Assembly: GCA_963746185.1 (NCBI GenBank)
Contig: CAVVAE010000004.1
Span: forward strand, 1,054,001-1,118,000
From: CAVVAE01 sp963746185
GTDB taxonomy: Bacteria; Actinomycetota; Actinomycetes; Propionibacteriales; Nocardioidaceae
Reading direction: 5' to 3'
Length of the DNA: 64,000 nucleotides
Part shown: positions 1 through 7,754 of the stretch, in pieces
How positions within the stretch are numbered: the stretch's first letter is position 1
Layout: every line of letters begins with the position of its first letter
Notes under the pieces: generated by a model
What the model was told of the DNA's origin: nothing
Seen by the model: the letters and a program-made list of their open reading frames with translations, nothing else
Database searches by the model: none
Translations under genes and position numbers: made by a program

Positions 1-135
1 ACGACGAGGGCGAGCGGTCGAAGAACAACACGTGAACGCTCCTGCTGAGCGGCCTCGAGGCAGGTGACGATGTCGGTCACTCGTCGTAGGCTCGCCCTGA
101 CAACGAAGTCACCTTCAGACCCTTGAGGAGCCGCC

Positions 136-513
136 ATGCCAGACAGCGTCGTCCACTTCGAGATCCCTGCAGACAACCTCGAGCGCGCACACAATTTCTA
201 CCGCGAGGCCTTCGGCTGGAACATCATGCATATGCCCGAGCTGGAGTACACCATGGTCGGCACGACCGAGAGCGACGAGCAGGGCGCGCCCATCAAACCA
301 GGCTCTATCAACGGTGGCATGGGCAACCGGCAAGGCGCCCTCGAGAACCCCTGCATCACGATCGGTGTCGATGACATCGACAAGACCCTCGAGAAGGTCA
401 CCTCACTCGGTGGGACGTCGCTGGGCGACAAGGTGGCCGTTGCCGACATGGGTTGGGCGGCGTACTTCAAGGACAGCGAAGGCAACGTGATGGGGATCTG
501 GCAGAGCGCCTGA
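136..513 (+). CDS. VOC family (glyoxalase/bleomycin-resistance fold) protein
   Basis: A 125-residue single-module protein of the vicinal oxygen chelate fold. It opens with VVHFEIPADNLERAHNFY, the usual first strand and helix of the fold, and closes with DSEGNVMGIWQ, the final strand where VOC enzymes place a metal ligand. The length fits one beta-alpha-beta-beta-beta pair. The start is supported by GAGGAG about 6 nt upstream, and a TAGGCT box near 86-91 could be its -10. Substrate cannot be told: members of this type include lyases, dioxygenases and binding proteins. It is monocistronic, followed by the SRP RNA on the other strand. Confidence 0.9.
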   Translation: MPDSVVHFEIPADNLERAHNFYREAFGWNIMHMPELEYTMVGTTESDEQGAPIKPGSINGGMGNRQGALENPCITIGVDDIDKTLEKVTSLGGTSLGDKVAVADMGWAAYFKDSEGNVMGIWQSA

Positions 514-591
514 CCTCGCTAGCGGGATTCGTCCGACCAGCCGCCGCTTCGACGTTGGGCGCTCGGTCGGGCGAATCGGGGAGGGCGTAAG

Positions 592-681
592 AGACCCCTC
601 GTGTACCCGACAGAGCTCACTTACCCTTGCTGCCTTCCGGCCCTGGGGGAGTTCGGCAAGATGTCGCCACACGAGGGGCTA
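592..681 (-). ncRNA. ffs: Signal recognition particle RNA, small bacterial type
   Basis: The minus strand carries the SRP domain IV signature, AGGGCCGGAAGGCAGCAAGGG, with its GGAA-type apical loop and the asymmetric internal loop that bind Ffh. A perfect 10-bp terminal stem is formed by 595-604 with 669-678, so the molecule is about 90 nt, the 4.5S size typical of actinobacteria. The plus strand shows only the reverse complement of the motif, so the gene is on minus. A tRNA-Ser gene on the opposite strand follows closely. Exact ends are uncertain by a few bases. Confidence 0.9.
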
Positions 682-754
682 CGCCCAAGTCTAAACGACG
701 GCCCTCGACCGGCCGAATCGTGGTGCGCCAGGCTCAGGCGATAACCTCCTCCAC

Positions 755-842
755 GGAGGATTCGCATAGTGGCCTAGTGCGCACGCTTGGAAAGCGTGTT
801 GAGTTAACGCTCTCAGGGGTTCGAATCCCCTATCCTCCGCCA
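755..842 (+). tRNA. tRNA-Ser (anticodon GGA)
   Basis: The 7-bp acceptor stem GGAGGAT (755-761) pairs with ATCCTCC (832-838), followed by discriminator G839 and an encoded CCA at 840-842. The anticodon loop reads TTGGAAA, giving GGA, which reads UCC and UCU serine codons. A long variable arm and the T-loop GGTTCGAATCC are present, as expected of a class II serine tRNA. Confidence 0.96.
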
Positions 843-936
843 CGGCCCGGCGAGCCGGCGTCCCCTACGGATGACCTGACCAGTTGGGCGCGAAAACTTG
901 AATGACCTCGTCGCGGCGCGTCGCTACGCTCTGTCG

Positions 937-1272
937 ATGCCGAACTTCATCAAGTCCGTCAGTTTCGACTGTGCTGATCCGCTCAAGGTGGCTGCGTTCT
1001 GGGCGGAGGTTCTTGGCTCGAACGTCGATGAGGACTCGACGGCGGAACGAGCCTGGGTTGAGCCCGCGGGGTGGGGTGGGCCGAGCCTGTGGTTCAACAA
1101 GGTTGACGAACCCAAGACGGCGAAGAACAGGATGCATTTCGATTTGAGGGCGCCCGGTCCCATCCACGACGAAGTCGCCAAGCTGGAACGACTCGGCGCA
1201 ACCGTCGAGACAGATGGTGCCGAGCTTGTCGTCATGCGCGATCCCGAAGGCAACGAGTTCTGCGTCGAATAG
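937..1272 (+). CDS. VOC family (glyoxalase-like) protein
   Basis: A protein of about 111 residues starting MPNFIKSVSFDCADPLKVAAFW. The early 'D.ADP..VAAFWAEVLG' segment and the terminal 'MRDPEGNEFCVE' are hallmarks of the glyoxalase_6-type VOC subfamily common in actinobacteria. An upstream in-frame start at 898 exists, but the ATG at 937 is preferred because a TACGCT box (925-930) lies exactly 6 nt before it with no Shine-Dalgarno sequence, which suggests a leaderless transcript. It differs in sequence from the VOC protein at 136-513, so the two are not a recent duplication. Function is unassigned. Confidence 0.85.
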   Translation: MPNFIKSVSFDCADPLKVAAFWAEVLGSNVDEDSTAERAWVEPAGWGGPSLWFNKVDEPKTAKNRMHFDLRAPGPIHDEVAKLERLGATVETDGAELVVMRDPEGNEFCVE

Positions 1273-1433
1273 CCGGCGTCCACGAGCGGCCGACTGTGGC
1301 CGAGAAGACCAGCGACCGATTGTGGCCACCCTTCGACGGATGCTCACCGCAGGCGTGATCTGCGCTCGCGCTGGCGCCTGGACAGGCCTATCGGCAGGCG
1401 CAACTCGGACAGTCCTCGCCTAAACTCACCTGA

Positions 1434-1730
1434 GTGATCTTCAAAGGCGTCCGCGACACGCGCCCGTACCCCGACCACGGGTTACGCATGCGCGACTGGG
1501 CGGAACTGCCTCCACACCAGATCCGTCTCGACCAACTCGTGACGACGAAGGGCACCCTTGACCTCGCCACCCTCCTCGACGAGGACTCGACGTTCTTCGG
1601 GGATCTTTTTGCTCATGTCGTCGAATGGCAGGGCGAGTTGTACCTCGAAGATGGCCTGCATCGCGCCCTACGGGCCGCGCTCCAGCAGCGACACGTCCTG
1701 CATGCGCGCGTCTACGTGATTCGAAGCTAG
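1434..1730 (+). CDS. Conserved actinobacterial protein with a ParB/Srx-like DGLHR motif
   Basis: A 98-residue cytoplasmic protein starting at GTG 1434. Near its C-terminus it reads LYLEDGLHRALRAAL, which resembles the 'DGHHR' motif of ParB/sulfiredoxin-fold proteins; this is a visual likeness, not a proven relationship. I recall homologues being labelled as antitoxin-like in related genomes, but no toxin gene is adjacent here, so that label is not adopted. The start is supported by TAAACT (1421-1426) 7 nt upstream. The following LytR_C gene begins 14 nt after the stop, so the two are probably co-transcribed. Confidence 0.75.
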   Translation: MIFKGVRDTRPYPDHGLRMRDWAELPPHQIRLDQLVTTKGTLDLATLLDEDSTFFGDLFAHVVEWQGELYLEDGLHRALRAALQQRHVLHARVYVIRS

Positions 1731-1744
1731 GGGGGTTCCGGCTG

Positions 1745-2275
1745 ATGAACTGGAGAACCCCTATCACCATGCTGGTGCTGCTCGGCGTACTGCTCGGTGC
1801 GGCGTACTACGGATGGCAGACGATCGTGTCACCCGATGAGGAGTCAAAGGCCACGAGTCCGACGGCCACCAACCCCACCTGCACCAAGCACGTGAAGTTC
1901 AAGAAGGGCCAGCTGATCCGGGGCCGCGACATCGTGGTCAACGTCTACAACGCAGGGACGACGAGCGGGCTGGCTGGAGAGACCCTCAACACGTTGGAGG
2001 ACAACGGCTTCAAGGCGGGTGTGGCAGAGAACGCCCCGACGAACTTGGCTGTCTTCAACGTCACGGTCTTGGGCGACAGGAGTTCGCCGGAGGTGCGGCT
2101 CATCTCGCGGCAGTTCCGCGGTCCGGTCAAGGTCGACAAAGGGCCAGCTCTTGCGGCCGGCGTCGACGTCGTGGTGGGGCAGAACTTCCGAGCGGTCAAC
2201 GACAACGCCAAGACTGTGATGAAGCTGAAGAAGGCGGTCACCAGCTGTGTCGCCATCAAGGAGGACGAGGGCTAG
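1745..2275 (+). CDS. LytR C-terminal domain (LytR_C) protein, membrane anchored
   Basis: A 176-residue protein with one N-terminal membrane segment at about residues 8-27, then a short acidic, Ser/Thr/Pro-rich linker and an extracytoplasmic LytR_C domain from about residue 60. The domain shows the typical 'VVNVYNAGTTSGLAGETLNTLEDNGF' opening (split here in my reading at NVYNAGTTSGLA) and a 'VVVG' strand near residue 150. LytR_C occurs at the ends of LCP cell-wall ligases and as stand-alone actinobacterial proteins. A GGGGGG run 8 nt before ATG 1745 acts as ribosome-binding site, so the longer open frame upstream is not used. Cell-envelope role is inferred. Confidence 0.85.
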   Translation: MNWRTPITMLVLLGVLLGAAYYGWQTIVSPDEESKATSPTATNPTCTKHVKFKKGQLIRGRDIVVNVYNAGTTSGLAGETLNTLEDNGFKAGVAENAPTNLAVFNVTVLGDRSSPEVRLISRQFRGPVKVDKGPALAAGVDVVVGQNFRAVNDNAKTVMKLKKAVTSCVAIKEDEG

Positions 2276-2281
2276 CGCCTG

Positions 2282-3781
2282 CTAACGCTTTTCCCGCTTC
2301 TCACGCTTCCACTCGGCCAGCCGGCCACCCCTACTCACGGCCTGCAACCGCCGCTCGGTGGCATCGCGGTCCTTGCGTGGTGTGACGACGAGCAGGTCGT
2401 CGCCGCGCCGGAGCGCCGTACGAAGGTCTGGGGTGAAGCTGGAGTTCTGACGCACGATCAGCGACACGCTGGTGCCCTTGGGAAGTCGGAGTTCGCCGAT
2501 CTCCACCCCATGCAGCTGCGACTGCTCGGTGATCCGGATCTGCAAGAGGTCAGCGGCAATCCGATCGAGCGGTGCCGCCTCCACCTCGACATCGCGCGGG
2601 CGCTCGACCATGACACCCAGGGTGCGCGCCAGCCACGGAAGCGCCGGCGACGTGAGAACCGTGAGGATGACCACGAGTACGAAGACCAGGTTGAAGAGGT
2701 CGAGTGCCCGCGGCACCCGCTCGGCGAGCGGGATCGTTGCCAGCACAATCGGCACAGCGCCCCTCAGGCCGGCCATGGCTATGAACCCCTGTTCGGGCCA
2801 CGGAATCCGCAGCGGGGTGGCGCAGAGCACCACGCTGACCGGCCGCGCCACCAACGTGAGCGCTGCGCCGATCACGATCCCGCCGACGACATGCTCCCAC
2901 TCGAACGTGGTCGGTGATGCCAGCAAGCCGAGCATGATGAACAGCCCGATCTGGGCCAGCCAGGCCAGCCCCTCGGCGAACGAGCGGCTCGAGGTGCGGT
3001 GCGGGAGATCGGAGTTACCCAGAATCAGCGCCGTGATGTAGACGGCGGCGAAGCCGCTGGCGTGCAGGAACGCCGCTCCGCTGTACGACAGGACCGCAAT
3101 CGCGAGCACCGTGATCGGGTAGAGCCCAGACGAAGGCAGCGCGACGCGCCGTAATAACGCCGCGCCCGCCTTCCCGACGATCACACCGAACGCCACACCG
3201 CCCGCCAGCTCGAAGACCATCAAGGCGATGAAGCCGAGCACCCCGCCCTCAGGACCATGAGAGGCACTCAGCAGTACGACGAGGAGCACCGAAGGAGCGT
3301 CGTTGAGTCCGGACTCCGCTTCGAGGGTGCCGAGGATCGACGTCTTGAGCGGCACTTTCCGGAGCACGGCAAACACCGCCGCGGCGTCGGTCGGCGAGGT
3401 CACCGCGCCGAGCAACAGCGAGAGATCCCAGGGCAGCCCGAGAACCAGGTGGGCGACGACCGCGACGATGCCGGAAGTGACGACGATGCCCACACTGGCG
3501 AGGAGGAGCCCGAGGCCGAGTGATGGCCGGACCTCAGACCACTTGGTGGTGAGACCACCTTCGGTCAGGATCACGATCAGCGCGGCGAAGCCGAGGGCCT
3601 GCGCAGTCTTGGCGTCGTCGAAGTGGATTCCGAGCACGGATTCGCCCAGCACTATGCCCATCGCGAGGTAGATCAGCAGGCTTGGCAGGCCGACCCGGGC
3701 CGATACGCGCACGGCGAGGACGGAGAGCAAAACGATGGCAGACCCCGCCAACAGCACCTGTGTGAGGCTGTCGGAATCCAC
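2282..3781 (-). CDS. Potassium/proton antiporter, CPA1 family with RCK_C domain
   Basis: A roughly 499-residue polytopic protein with about 12 hydrophobic segments in the first 390 residues. The TSPTDAAAVF motif and ESGLNDAPSV motif are the paired Asp-containing signatures of CPA1 Na+/H+ and K+/H+ exchangers, and the long cytoplasmic tail (about residues 395-470) with 'GVEIGELRLPKGTSVSLIVR' is a TrkA-C/RCK_C ligand-binding domain as in NhaP2/CvrA. It should exchange K+ (or Na+) for protons at the inner membrane. The GTG at 3781 is preferred over 3787, since TAGGGT lies 6 nt before it. It converges with the LytR_C gene, leaving only 6 nt. Confidence 0.9.
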   Translation of the reverse strand: MDSDSLTQVLLAGSAIVLLSVLAVRVSARVGLPSLLIYLAMGIVLGESVLGIHFDDAKTAQALGFAALIVILTEGGLTTKWSEVRPSLGLGLLLASVGIVVTSGIVAVVAHLVLGLPWDLSLLLGAVTSPTDAAAVFAVLRKVPLKTSILGTLEAESGLNDAPSVLLVVLLSASHGPEGGVLGFIALMVFELAGGVAFGVIVGKAGAALLRRVALPSSGLYPITVLAIAVLSYSGAAFLHASGFAAVYITALILGNSDLPHRTSSRSFAEGLAWLAQIGLFIMLGLLASPTTFEWEHVVGGIVIGAALTLVARPVSVVLCATPLRIPWPEQGFIAMAGLRGAVPIVLATIPLAERVPRALDLFNLVFVLVVILTVLTSPALPWLARTLGVMVERPRDVEVEAAPLDRIAADLLQIRITEQSQLHGVEIGELRLPKGTSVSLIVRQNSSFTPDLRTALRRGDDLLVVTPRKDRDATERRLQAVSRGGRLAEWKREKREKR

Positions 3782-3787
3782 GCACAC

Positions 3788-3793
3788 ACCCTA
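3788..3793 (-). promoter_or_regulatory. -10 box (TAGGGT) of the antiporter gene
   Basis: Reading on minus, TAGGGT is followed after 6 nt by the GTG start codon, the geometry of a leaderless actinobacterial promoter. No ribosome-binding site lies in between. Confidence 0.55.
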
Positions 3794-3843
3794 GAGGGGC
3801 GGGCCTCGACCGAACGAAAGCCGCCGAGGACCGGTCAGCGAGC

Positions 3844-5280
3844 CTATGGCGTGCTGGTGCTCGGACCCAGACGTTGGATCGGGCGGCCGAGCAGTCGCTC
3901 TGCCTCGCGCATCCCGCTGCTCATCGCGCCGTCGGCGTACCCCGTGCGCGCGCTCTGGGTGTGTTCCCCAGCGAACAGCAGTCGCCCTTCGACGGGCTCC
4001 CCGAGGAGGTCTAGGTCATCGGGCGATGCCCCAGGAGGCACGTGGGTGTAGGCACCGAAACAGTATGGGTCGTTTGCCCAGGAGGTTGTCACCGCTGCAG
4101 TCGGTGTCGGACAGGCGCGGCCGATCGCCTGCGTGAGCATGCCGAGGAACCACTGGACGGCTTCGTCCTCGCTGGTCTCGAGCACATGTCCAGCGGAGCT
4201 GTGGAAGACATGGCAGACCAGGACTGCTCCGCCACCAAACGCGTCCTGATCGAACACCCACAGGGTCGCCTCGTCCGGGTCGGAGGGAAAGAGCATCAGG
4301 TGCGAGAGCCCCGCCTCGTGCCAGAACGCTTCGCCGAACCGGAGCGCGATCTTCTCGTACCGGCCGAAGCCGAGGCGGTCGATGGCCGCGAGTCGGTCCG
4401 CAGGCAGGCCAGGCGCAAAGCGTGGGATCCCGCGCTTCAACACTCCCAGCGGCACCGCAACCACGACATGCGAGCCCACCTCCGTGAGCCCAGACGCGGT
4501 CCGGACCTGGACGACGTCCTCCGAGACGGTGATCTCCTCAACGTCTGCCTGCAGGCGCACGTCGATGCCGCCGGCCATCGCCCCGACCAGGGTGCGGTAA
4601 CCCCCGACGGGAAGATCGCCGAAGAAGTCTCCGTCGTACTCCATCTCGTTCCACAGCCAGCGCAACGAATGCCGTTCCGACATGTCGGCGGCGTCGGCCT
4701 CGATCGTCGCGCGCAACGCCTGTCGGGCACGCCGCGCTGCATGTCCCGTGAGACCAGTTTCGGAGAGGTACACCTCGATCGCCTCCGCGACGGAAGCGTC
4801 CTGATCGGAGCCGGCTCGTAGACGATCGAGGGCGGCCGGGAAATCCTCGAAGACCAGCGCGAGGCTGCCCTCGACCTCATCGGCCGACAGCCGACGCCCC
4901 TCACCGCAGTCGAACCCTGACATCGCGTTGAGCGGGTTGCCGTCGCGACATGGGACACCTGTCTGGTCGGCGAACGAGCGCAACGGGTTGCCGATCGGAT
5001 GGTGGATCCATGAGCCCCCGAGGTCGACCGGCGAACCAGCGAGGTCGACCGTATGCAGACGGCCGCCGATGCGATCTCGGGCCTCGAGCACCACGCACTC
5101 GACGCCTGCGTGCGTCAGGACGTTGGCGACTGTGAGCCCGGCGATGCCAGCCCCCACGACCACAACCCGCTCGACCGGGTCACGGCGTCGGTCCGCGTCC
5201 CTGATGCCTCCAGCCAAACCCGCCACCCCCACCGTTTGCAAAGTGTCGTTCACGCTACTGGGAACCAAGAGCCGCGGCAC
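3844..5280 (-). CDS. Flavin monoamine oxidase family protein (FAD-dependent)
   Basis: A protein of up to 478 residues. VVVVGAGIAGLTVANVL near residues 38-55 is the FAD dinucleotide-binding glycine motif, followed by LEARDRIGGRLHTV, the amine-oxidase-specific second motif, and ending with LLFAGEHTQSARTGYADGA, the flavin-contacting C-terminal motif of monoamine and polyamine oxidases. It should oxidatively deaminate a primary or polyamine substrate. No signal peptide is seen. The start is uncertain: GTG 5280 has CAATGT 6 nt upstream, while GTG 5232 has CACTTT 7 nt upstream and would remove 16 residues. Monocistronic; tRNA-Ser(CGA) lies upstream. Confidence 0.88.
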   Translation of the reverse strand: MPRLLVPSSVNDTLQTVGVAGLAGGIRDADRRRDPVERVVVVGAGIAGLTVANVLTHAGVECVVLEARDRIGGRLHTVDLAGSPVDLGGSWIHHPIGNPLRSFADQTGVPCRDGNPLNAMSGFDCGEGRRLSADEVEGSLALVFEDFPAALDRLRAGSDQDASVAEAIEVYLSETGLTGHAARRARQALRATIEADAADMSERHSLRWLWNEMEYDGDFFGDLPVGGYRTLVGAMAGGIDVRLQADVEEITVSEDVVQVRTASGLTEVGSHVVVAVPLGVLKRGIPRFAPGLPADRLAAIDRLGFGRYEKIALRFGEAFWHEAGLSHLMLFPSDPDEATLWVFDQDAFGGGAVLVCHVFHSSAGHVLETSEDEAVQWFLGMLTQAIGRACPTPTAAVTTSWANDPYCFGAYTHVPPGASPDDLDLLGEPVEGRLLFAGEHTQSARTGYADGAMSSGMREAERLLGRPIQRLGPSTSTP

Positions 5281-5368
5281 CGACGGACATTGATCGACTC
5301 ATCGGATCGGCGCATGAGTTCGGCGGCACCCAGTCAGGTCGCTGACCTGCGCAGATGCCGCCGAGAGT

Positions 5369-5458
5369 TGGCGGTGGCGGTGGGATTTGAACCCACGGTG
5401 GGCTTGCACCCACACACGCTTTCGAGGCGTGCTCCTTAGGCCGCTCGGACACGCCACC
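5369..5458 (-). tRNA. tRNA-Ser (anticodon CGA)
   Basis: On the minus strand the acceptor stem GGTGGCG (5458-5452) pairs with CGCCACC (5379-5373), discriminator G is at 5372 and CCA is encoded at 5371-5369. The anticodon loop CTCGAAA gives CGA, reading UCG. The long variable arm (GTGGGTGCAAGCCCAC) and T-loop GGTTCAAATCC fit a class II serine tRNA. Together with the GGA gene at 755 this makes two serine tRNAs within 5 kb. Confidence 0.96.
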
Positions 5459-5507
5459 GCGGAGAAGGTTACCGGAGAGCCAGGCGCGACTCGAAATTGA
5501 CGACCGG

Positions 5508-5984
5508 TCAGCGTTGGCCCTCGAAGAAGGCCCGCAGCAGCTCGCCGGTCTCGTCTTCGAGAATCCCTCCGACCACCTCGGGTCGGTGGTTCAACCGGCG
5601 ATCCCGGACCACGTCCCACAGTGAACCGACGGCTCCCGCCTTCGGGTCGTAGGCGCCGAACACCACCCGTTCGAGCCGCGACAACACGATCGCGCCGGCA
5701 CACATGGTGCAGGGCTCGAGCGTGACCACGAGCGTGCAGCCTTCAAGGCGCCAGCTGCCGAGCTCATGCGCTGCAGCGCGGATGGCGACCAGCTCTGCGT
5801 GAGCTGTCGGGTCGGCATCGGCCTCGCGGCGGTTGTGCGCCGACGAGACGACACGTGACTGCGCATCAAGGACGAGAGCTCCGATGGGTACGTCGTGTGA
5901 TGTCTCGGCCTGCCGCGCCACCTCGATGGCGTTGCGCATCAGGTCGTCGTACCGGGCGCGCGTCTCACGCGCCGACGTACTCAT
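5508..5984 (-). CDS. tadA: tRNA(Arg) adenosine-34 deaminase / nucleoside deaminase
   Basis: A 158-residue zinc deaminase. The active site is complete: H62-A-E64, with the catalytic glutamate, and P91-C-T-M-C95 providing the two zinc cysteines. Length and the lack of extra domains fit TadA, which converts A34 to inosine in tRNA-Arg(ACG), an essential decoding step. Its immediate neighbours, a tRNA gene downstream and the tadA-associated protein just upstream on the same strand (17 nt gap), support this over a guanine or cytosine deaminase. A CAGGCT box lies 7 nt before the start. Confidence 0.93.
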   Translation of the reverse strand: MSTSARETRARYDDLMRNAIEVARQAETSHDVPIGALVLDAQSRVVSSAHNRREADADPTAHAELVAIRAAAHELGSWRLEGCTLVVTLEPCTMCAGAIVLSRLERVVFGAYDPKAGAVGSLWDVVRDRRLNHRPEVVGGILEDETGELLRAFFEGQR

Positions 5985-6001
5985 TGCGGCAAGCCTGCGA
6001 C

Positions 6002-6502
6002 CTACGCGAGAACTGAGTCGAGCATGTCGTCGAACTCGCGGCCAAAGCCCAGCCGCGAAGCGATGTCACCGAGCAGCTCGTCGGGGTAAAGCTCGAGGTC
6101 GTCACAGATTGCGCCGAGTTCCATCGCAGCGAGACCGAGGTCGGACAGCATGCTGAGGTCGCCTGCCGGCTGGATCTGGTCGTCGTCGTCATCGGGCGGT
6201 GGCAGCTCGAGACGCTCGACGACAGCGCGGGCCAGCGGCGACTCCGTGGCGGCTCCGACGTCCGACAGCAGCAGCTGCACATGGGTGCCGGCGACGCGGG
6301 CCAGCAAGAAGAAGTCCTCGTCGACGCTGACCATGCCAATCGTCCCGACGTCAGACGGGAGCTGGGAGAGCGCCCTCACCAGCACATCAAGCTCGGTGGC
6401 CGCTCGCGGTGGCAGCGTGGAAACGGTCCACGCTCCATCCTCACAGGACGCCGCAACGGCGAAATCGATCGCCGCTGCGGACTCAGCATCCATCGTGCTC
6501 AT
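6002..6502 (-). CDS. tRNA adenosine deaminase-associated protein
   Basis: An acidic protein of about 166 residues containing a DDDDD run near the middle and recurring short acidic stretches, ending FDDMLDSVLA. It matches the actinobacterial family defined by being coded next to tadA; its molecular job is not known. It lies directly upstream of tadA on the same strand. I start at ATG 6502 (MSTMDAES), which has CACCAT 6 nt before it; ATG 6532 would add ten residues that do not look native. It is divergent from upp. Confidence 0.8.
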   Translation of the reverse strand: MSTMDAESAAAIDFAVAASCEDGAWTVSTLPPRAATELDVLVRALSQLPSDVGTIGMVSVDEDFFLLARVAGTHVQLLLSDVGAATESPLARAVVERLELPPPDDDDDQIQPAGDLSMLSDLGLAAMELGAICDDLELYPDELLGDIASRLGFGREFDDMLDSVLA

Positions 6503-6584
6503 AAGTCGATGGTGACAGAACTCGGCAGGCATAGCGACCCCGTAACGCCGTCAACCTTTCTATGCCTTCGGATGGCCTATCCCT

Positions 6585-6590
6585 TAGGTT
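6585..6590 (+). promoter_or_regulatory. -10 box (TAGGTT) of upp
   Basis: TAGGTT sits 7 nt before the upp ATG at 6598 with no ribosome-binding site between them, so transcription probably begins at or next to the start codon. Confidence 0.55.
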
Positions 6591-6597
6591 GACCACC

Positions 6598-7239
6598 ATG
6601 CAGACCCTCGTGATCGATCACCCGCTCGTCGCACACAAGCTCACCGCACTGCGAGACGAGAACACCCAGTCACCCACTTTCCGGCGACTCGCCGAGGAGC
6701 TCGTGACGTTGCTGGCGTACGAAGCCACCAGGGAGGTCCGGACTGAGGTCGTGCGAATCACCACGCCGGTGGCGGACGCCGATGGGGTCAAGCTGGCTTC
6801 CCCGAAGCCGCTCGTCGTACCCATCTTGCGGGCTGGGCTGGGGATGCTCGAGGGGATGGTTCGGCTGCTGCCGACCGCCGAGGTGGGGTTCCTCGGGATG
6901 ATTCGTGACGAGGACACCTTGAAGGCGTCGACGTACGCCGAGCGGCTGCCGGACGACCTGTCAGGGCGGCAGTGCTTCGTGCTCGACCCGATGTTGGCCA
7001 CAGGCGGGACGCTGGCGGCGGCGATCAACTTCCTCGTCGAACGAGGTGCGGAGCACATCACGGCGATCTGTCTGCTGGCGGCGCCCGAGGGATGCGCGCG
7101 CTTGGAGAAGGACCTCGCGGATCTCGACGTCCCGGTCACGATCGTGACAGCCGCGATGGACGAGAAGCTGAACGAGAAGGGTTACATCGTGCCGGGTCTC
7201 GGCGACGCCGGAGACCGTCTCTACGGCATCGCCAACTAG
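6598..7239 (+). CDS. upp: Uracil phosphoribosyltransferase
   Basis: A 213-residue enzyme converting uracil and PRPP to UMP in pyrimidine salvage. LDPMLATGGTLAAAI is the PRPP-binding motif of UPRTs, and the C-terminal 'GYIVPGLGDAGDRLYG' is the uracil-binding flap characteristic of Upp and not of other phosphoribosyltransferases. Length matches the family (about 208-215). ATG 6598 is chosen over the open frame from 6562 because family members begin at 'MQTLVIDHPLVAHKLT' and a TAGGTT box precedes it. The inverted-repeat hairpin at 7258-7293 lies 19 nt after the stop and may end its transcript. Confidence 0.95.
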   Translation: MQTLVIDHPLVAHKLTALRDENTQSPTFRRLAEELVTLLAYEATREVRTEVVRITTPVADADGVKLASPKPLVVPILRAGLGMLEGMVRLLPTAEVGFLGMIRDEDTLKASTYAERLPDDLSGRQCFVLDPMLATGGTLAAAINFLVERGAEHITAICLLAAPEGCARLEKDLADLDVPVTIVTAAMDEKLNEKGYIVPGLGDAGDRLYGIAN

Positions 7240-7250
7240 TTTGGGGGGTT

Positions 7251-7332
7251 GGGGTTTGCCTTGTTTTCAAGCCAAAAGGCTTGTGAACAAGGCAGATCTG
7301 CCTTGCAAACTGTGGGTTTGCCTTGCAGACCT
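7251..7332 (+). repeat. Left arm of a long inverted repeat (partner 7661-7742)
   Basis: The first 57 bases (7251-7307) match the reverse complement of 7686-7742 at all but one position, and weaker similarity continues to about 7332 against 7661-7685. The arm contains its own hairpin: GCCTTGTTTTCAAGCC and GGCTTGTGAACAAGGC pair across an AAAA loop (7258-7293), followed by the 16-bp perfect palindrome AAGGCAGATCTGCCTT (7289-7304). The hairpin directly follows upp and could act as its terminator. The sequence is conspicuously AT-richer than its surroundings. No target-site duplication is apparent. Confidence 0.9.
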
Positions 7333-7350
7333 CTTGGCTGGCCTTGAGGA

Positions 7351-7497
7351 TCAGCCGCCGAACACCTGGACCTTGCCACTGGCAACCAGGTACAGGATCA
7401 CGAGTACGACGATTCCGCCGAGCAGATAGCTCAGCGCCTTGCCTCTCGTGTCCTCGGGATCCTCCGGCTCGTCGTACTTCTTGTGGTCAGAATCCAT
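7351..7497 (-). CDS. Small single-pass membrane protein, 48 residues
   Basis: A short gene reading MDSDHKKYDEPEDPEDTRGK, then ALSYLLGGIVVLVILYLVAS as one membrane helix (residues 21-40) and a short tail ending VQVFGG. The charged, acidic N-terminus would be cytoplasmic. GGAGG lies 8 nt before the ATG, an excellent ribosome-binding site, and codon usage has the strong G/C third-position preference of the neighbours, so it is very likely real. It lies between the two arms of the inverted repeat, on the same strand as the transhydrogenase genes. Function unknown. Confidence 0.8.
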   Translation of the reverse strand: MDSDHKKYDEPEDPEDTRGKALSYLLGGIVVLVILYLVASGKVQVFGG

Positions 7498-7660
7498 GGG
7501 AAACGCCTCCATCGATACGTGTCGGGACAACGTCTCCCTCCCTCCGGCAGCCTAGCGGAGCCACCGCGGCGTGCACTGTGATGTCGATGACGTCGTACGA
7601 CGGCGGGTGGACCGCCGTACGACGGGGCAAGTCCACGGTCTCGCCATGTGAGCAACAGGG

Positions 7661-7742
7661 TCTTCACGGAGGCAAACCACCACTCTGCAAGGCAGATCTG
7701 CCTTGTTAACAAGCCTTTTGGCTTGAAAACAAGGCAAACCCC
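7661..7742 (-). repeat. Right arm of the long inverted repeat (partner 7251-7332)
   Basis: Inverted copy of the left arm: 7686-7742 is identical to it in reverse complement except for one base, and 7661-7685 is a diverged continuation. It has the same palindrome and hairpin (7707-7735) and ends 12 nt before the pntB stop codon, so its hairpin could terminate the transhydrogenase transcript. Confidence 0.88.
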
Positions 7743-7754
7743 GAGACGCGGAGG

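Noticed and set aside
3..35. Possible 3' end of a plus-strand gene (open frame to TGA 33-35)
   Set aside because: Only ten codons are visible and no family can be recognised; the other frames are equally open, so coding cannot be supported.
1434..1730. Type II antitoxin of a toxin-antitoxin pair
   Set aside because: The adjacent gene is a LytR_C envelope protein, not a PIN-domain toxin; no toxin is visible within several kb.
7588..7624. Imperfect hairpin around repeated CGTACGACG inside the repeat-bounded unit
   Set aside because: CGTCGTACGACG-type words are frequent throughout this genome; the stem is only 7 bp and no role could be argued.
7552..7737. Minus-strand open frame between the small membrane gene and the right repeat arm
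   Set aside because: Arg/Thr/Ser-rich translation without motif, no ribosome-binding site, and its start lies within the repeat.
7251..7742. Insertion sequence with transposase
   Set aside because: The inverted repeats enclose only a 48-codon membrane protein gene; no transposase motif or target duplication is seen.
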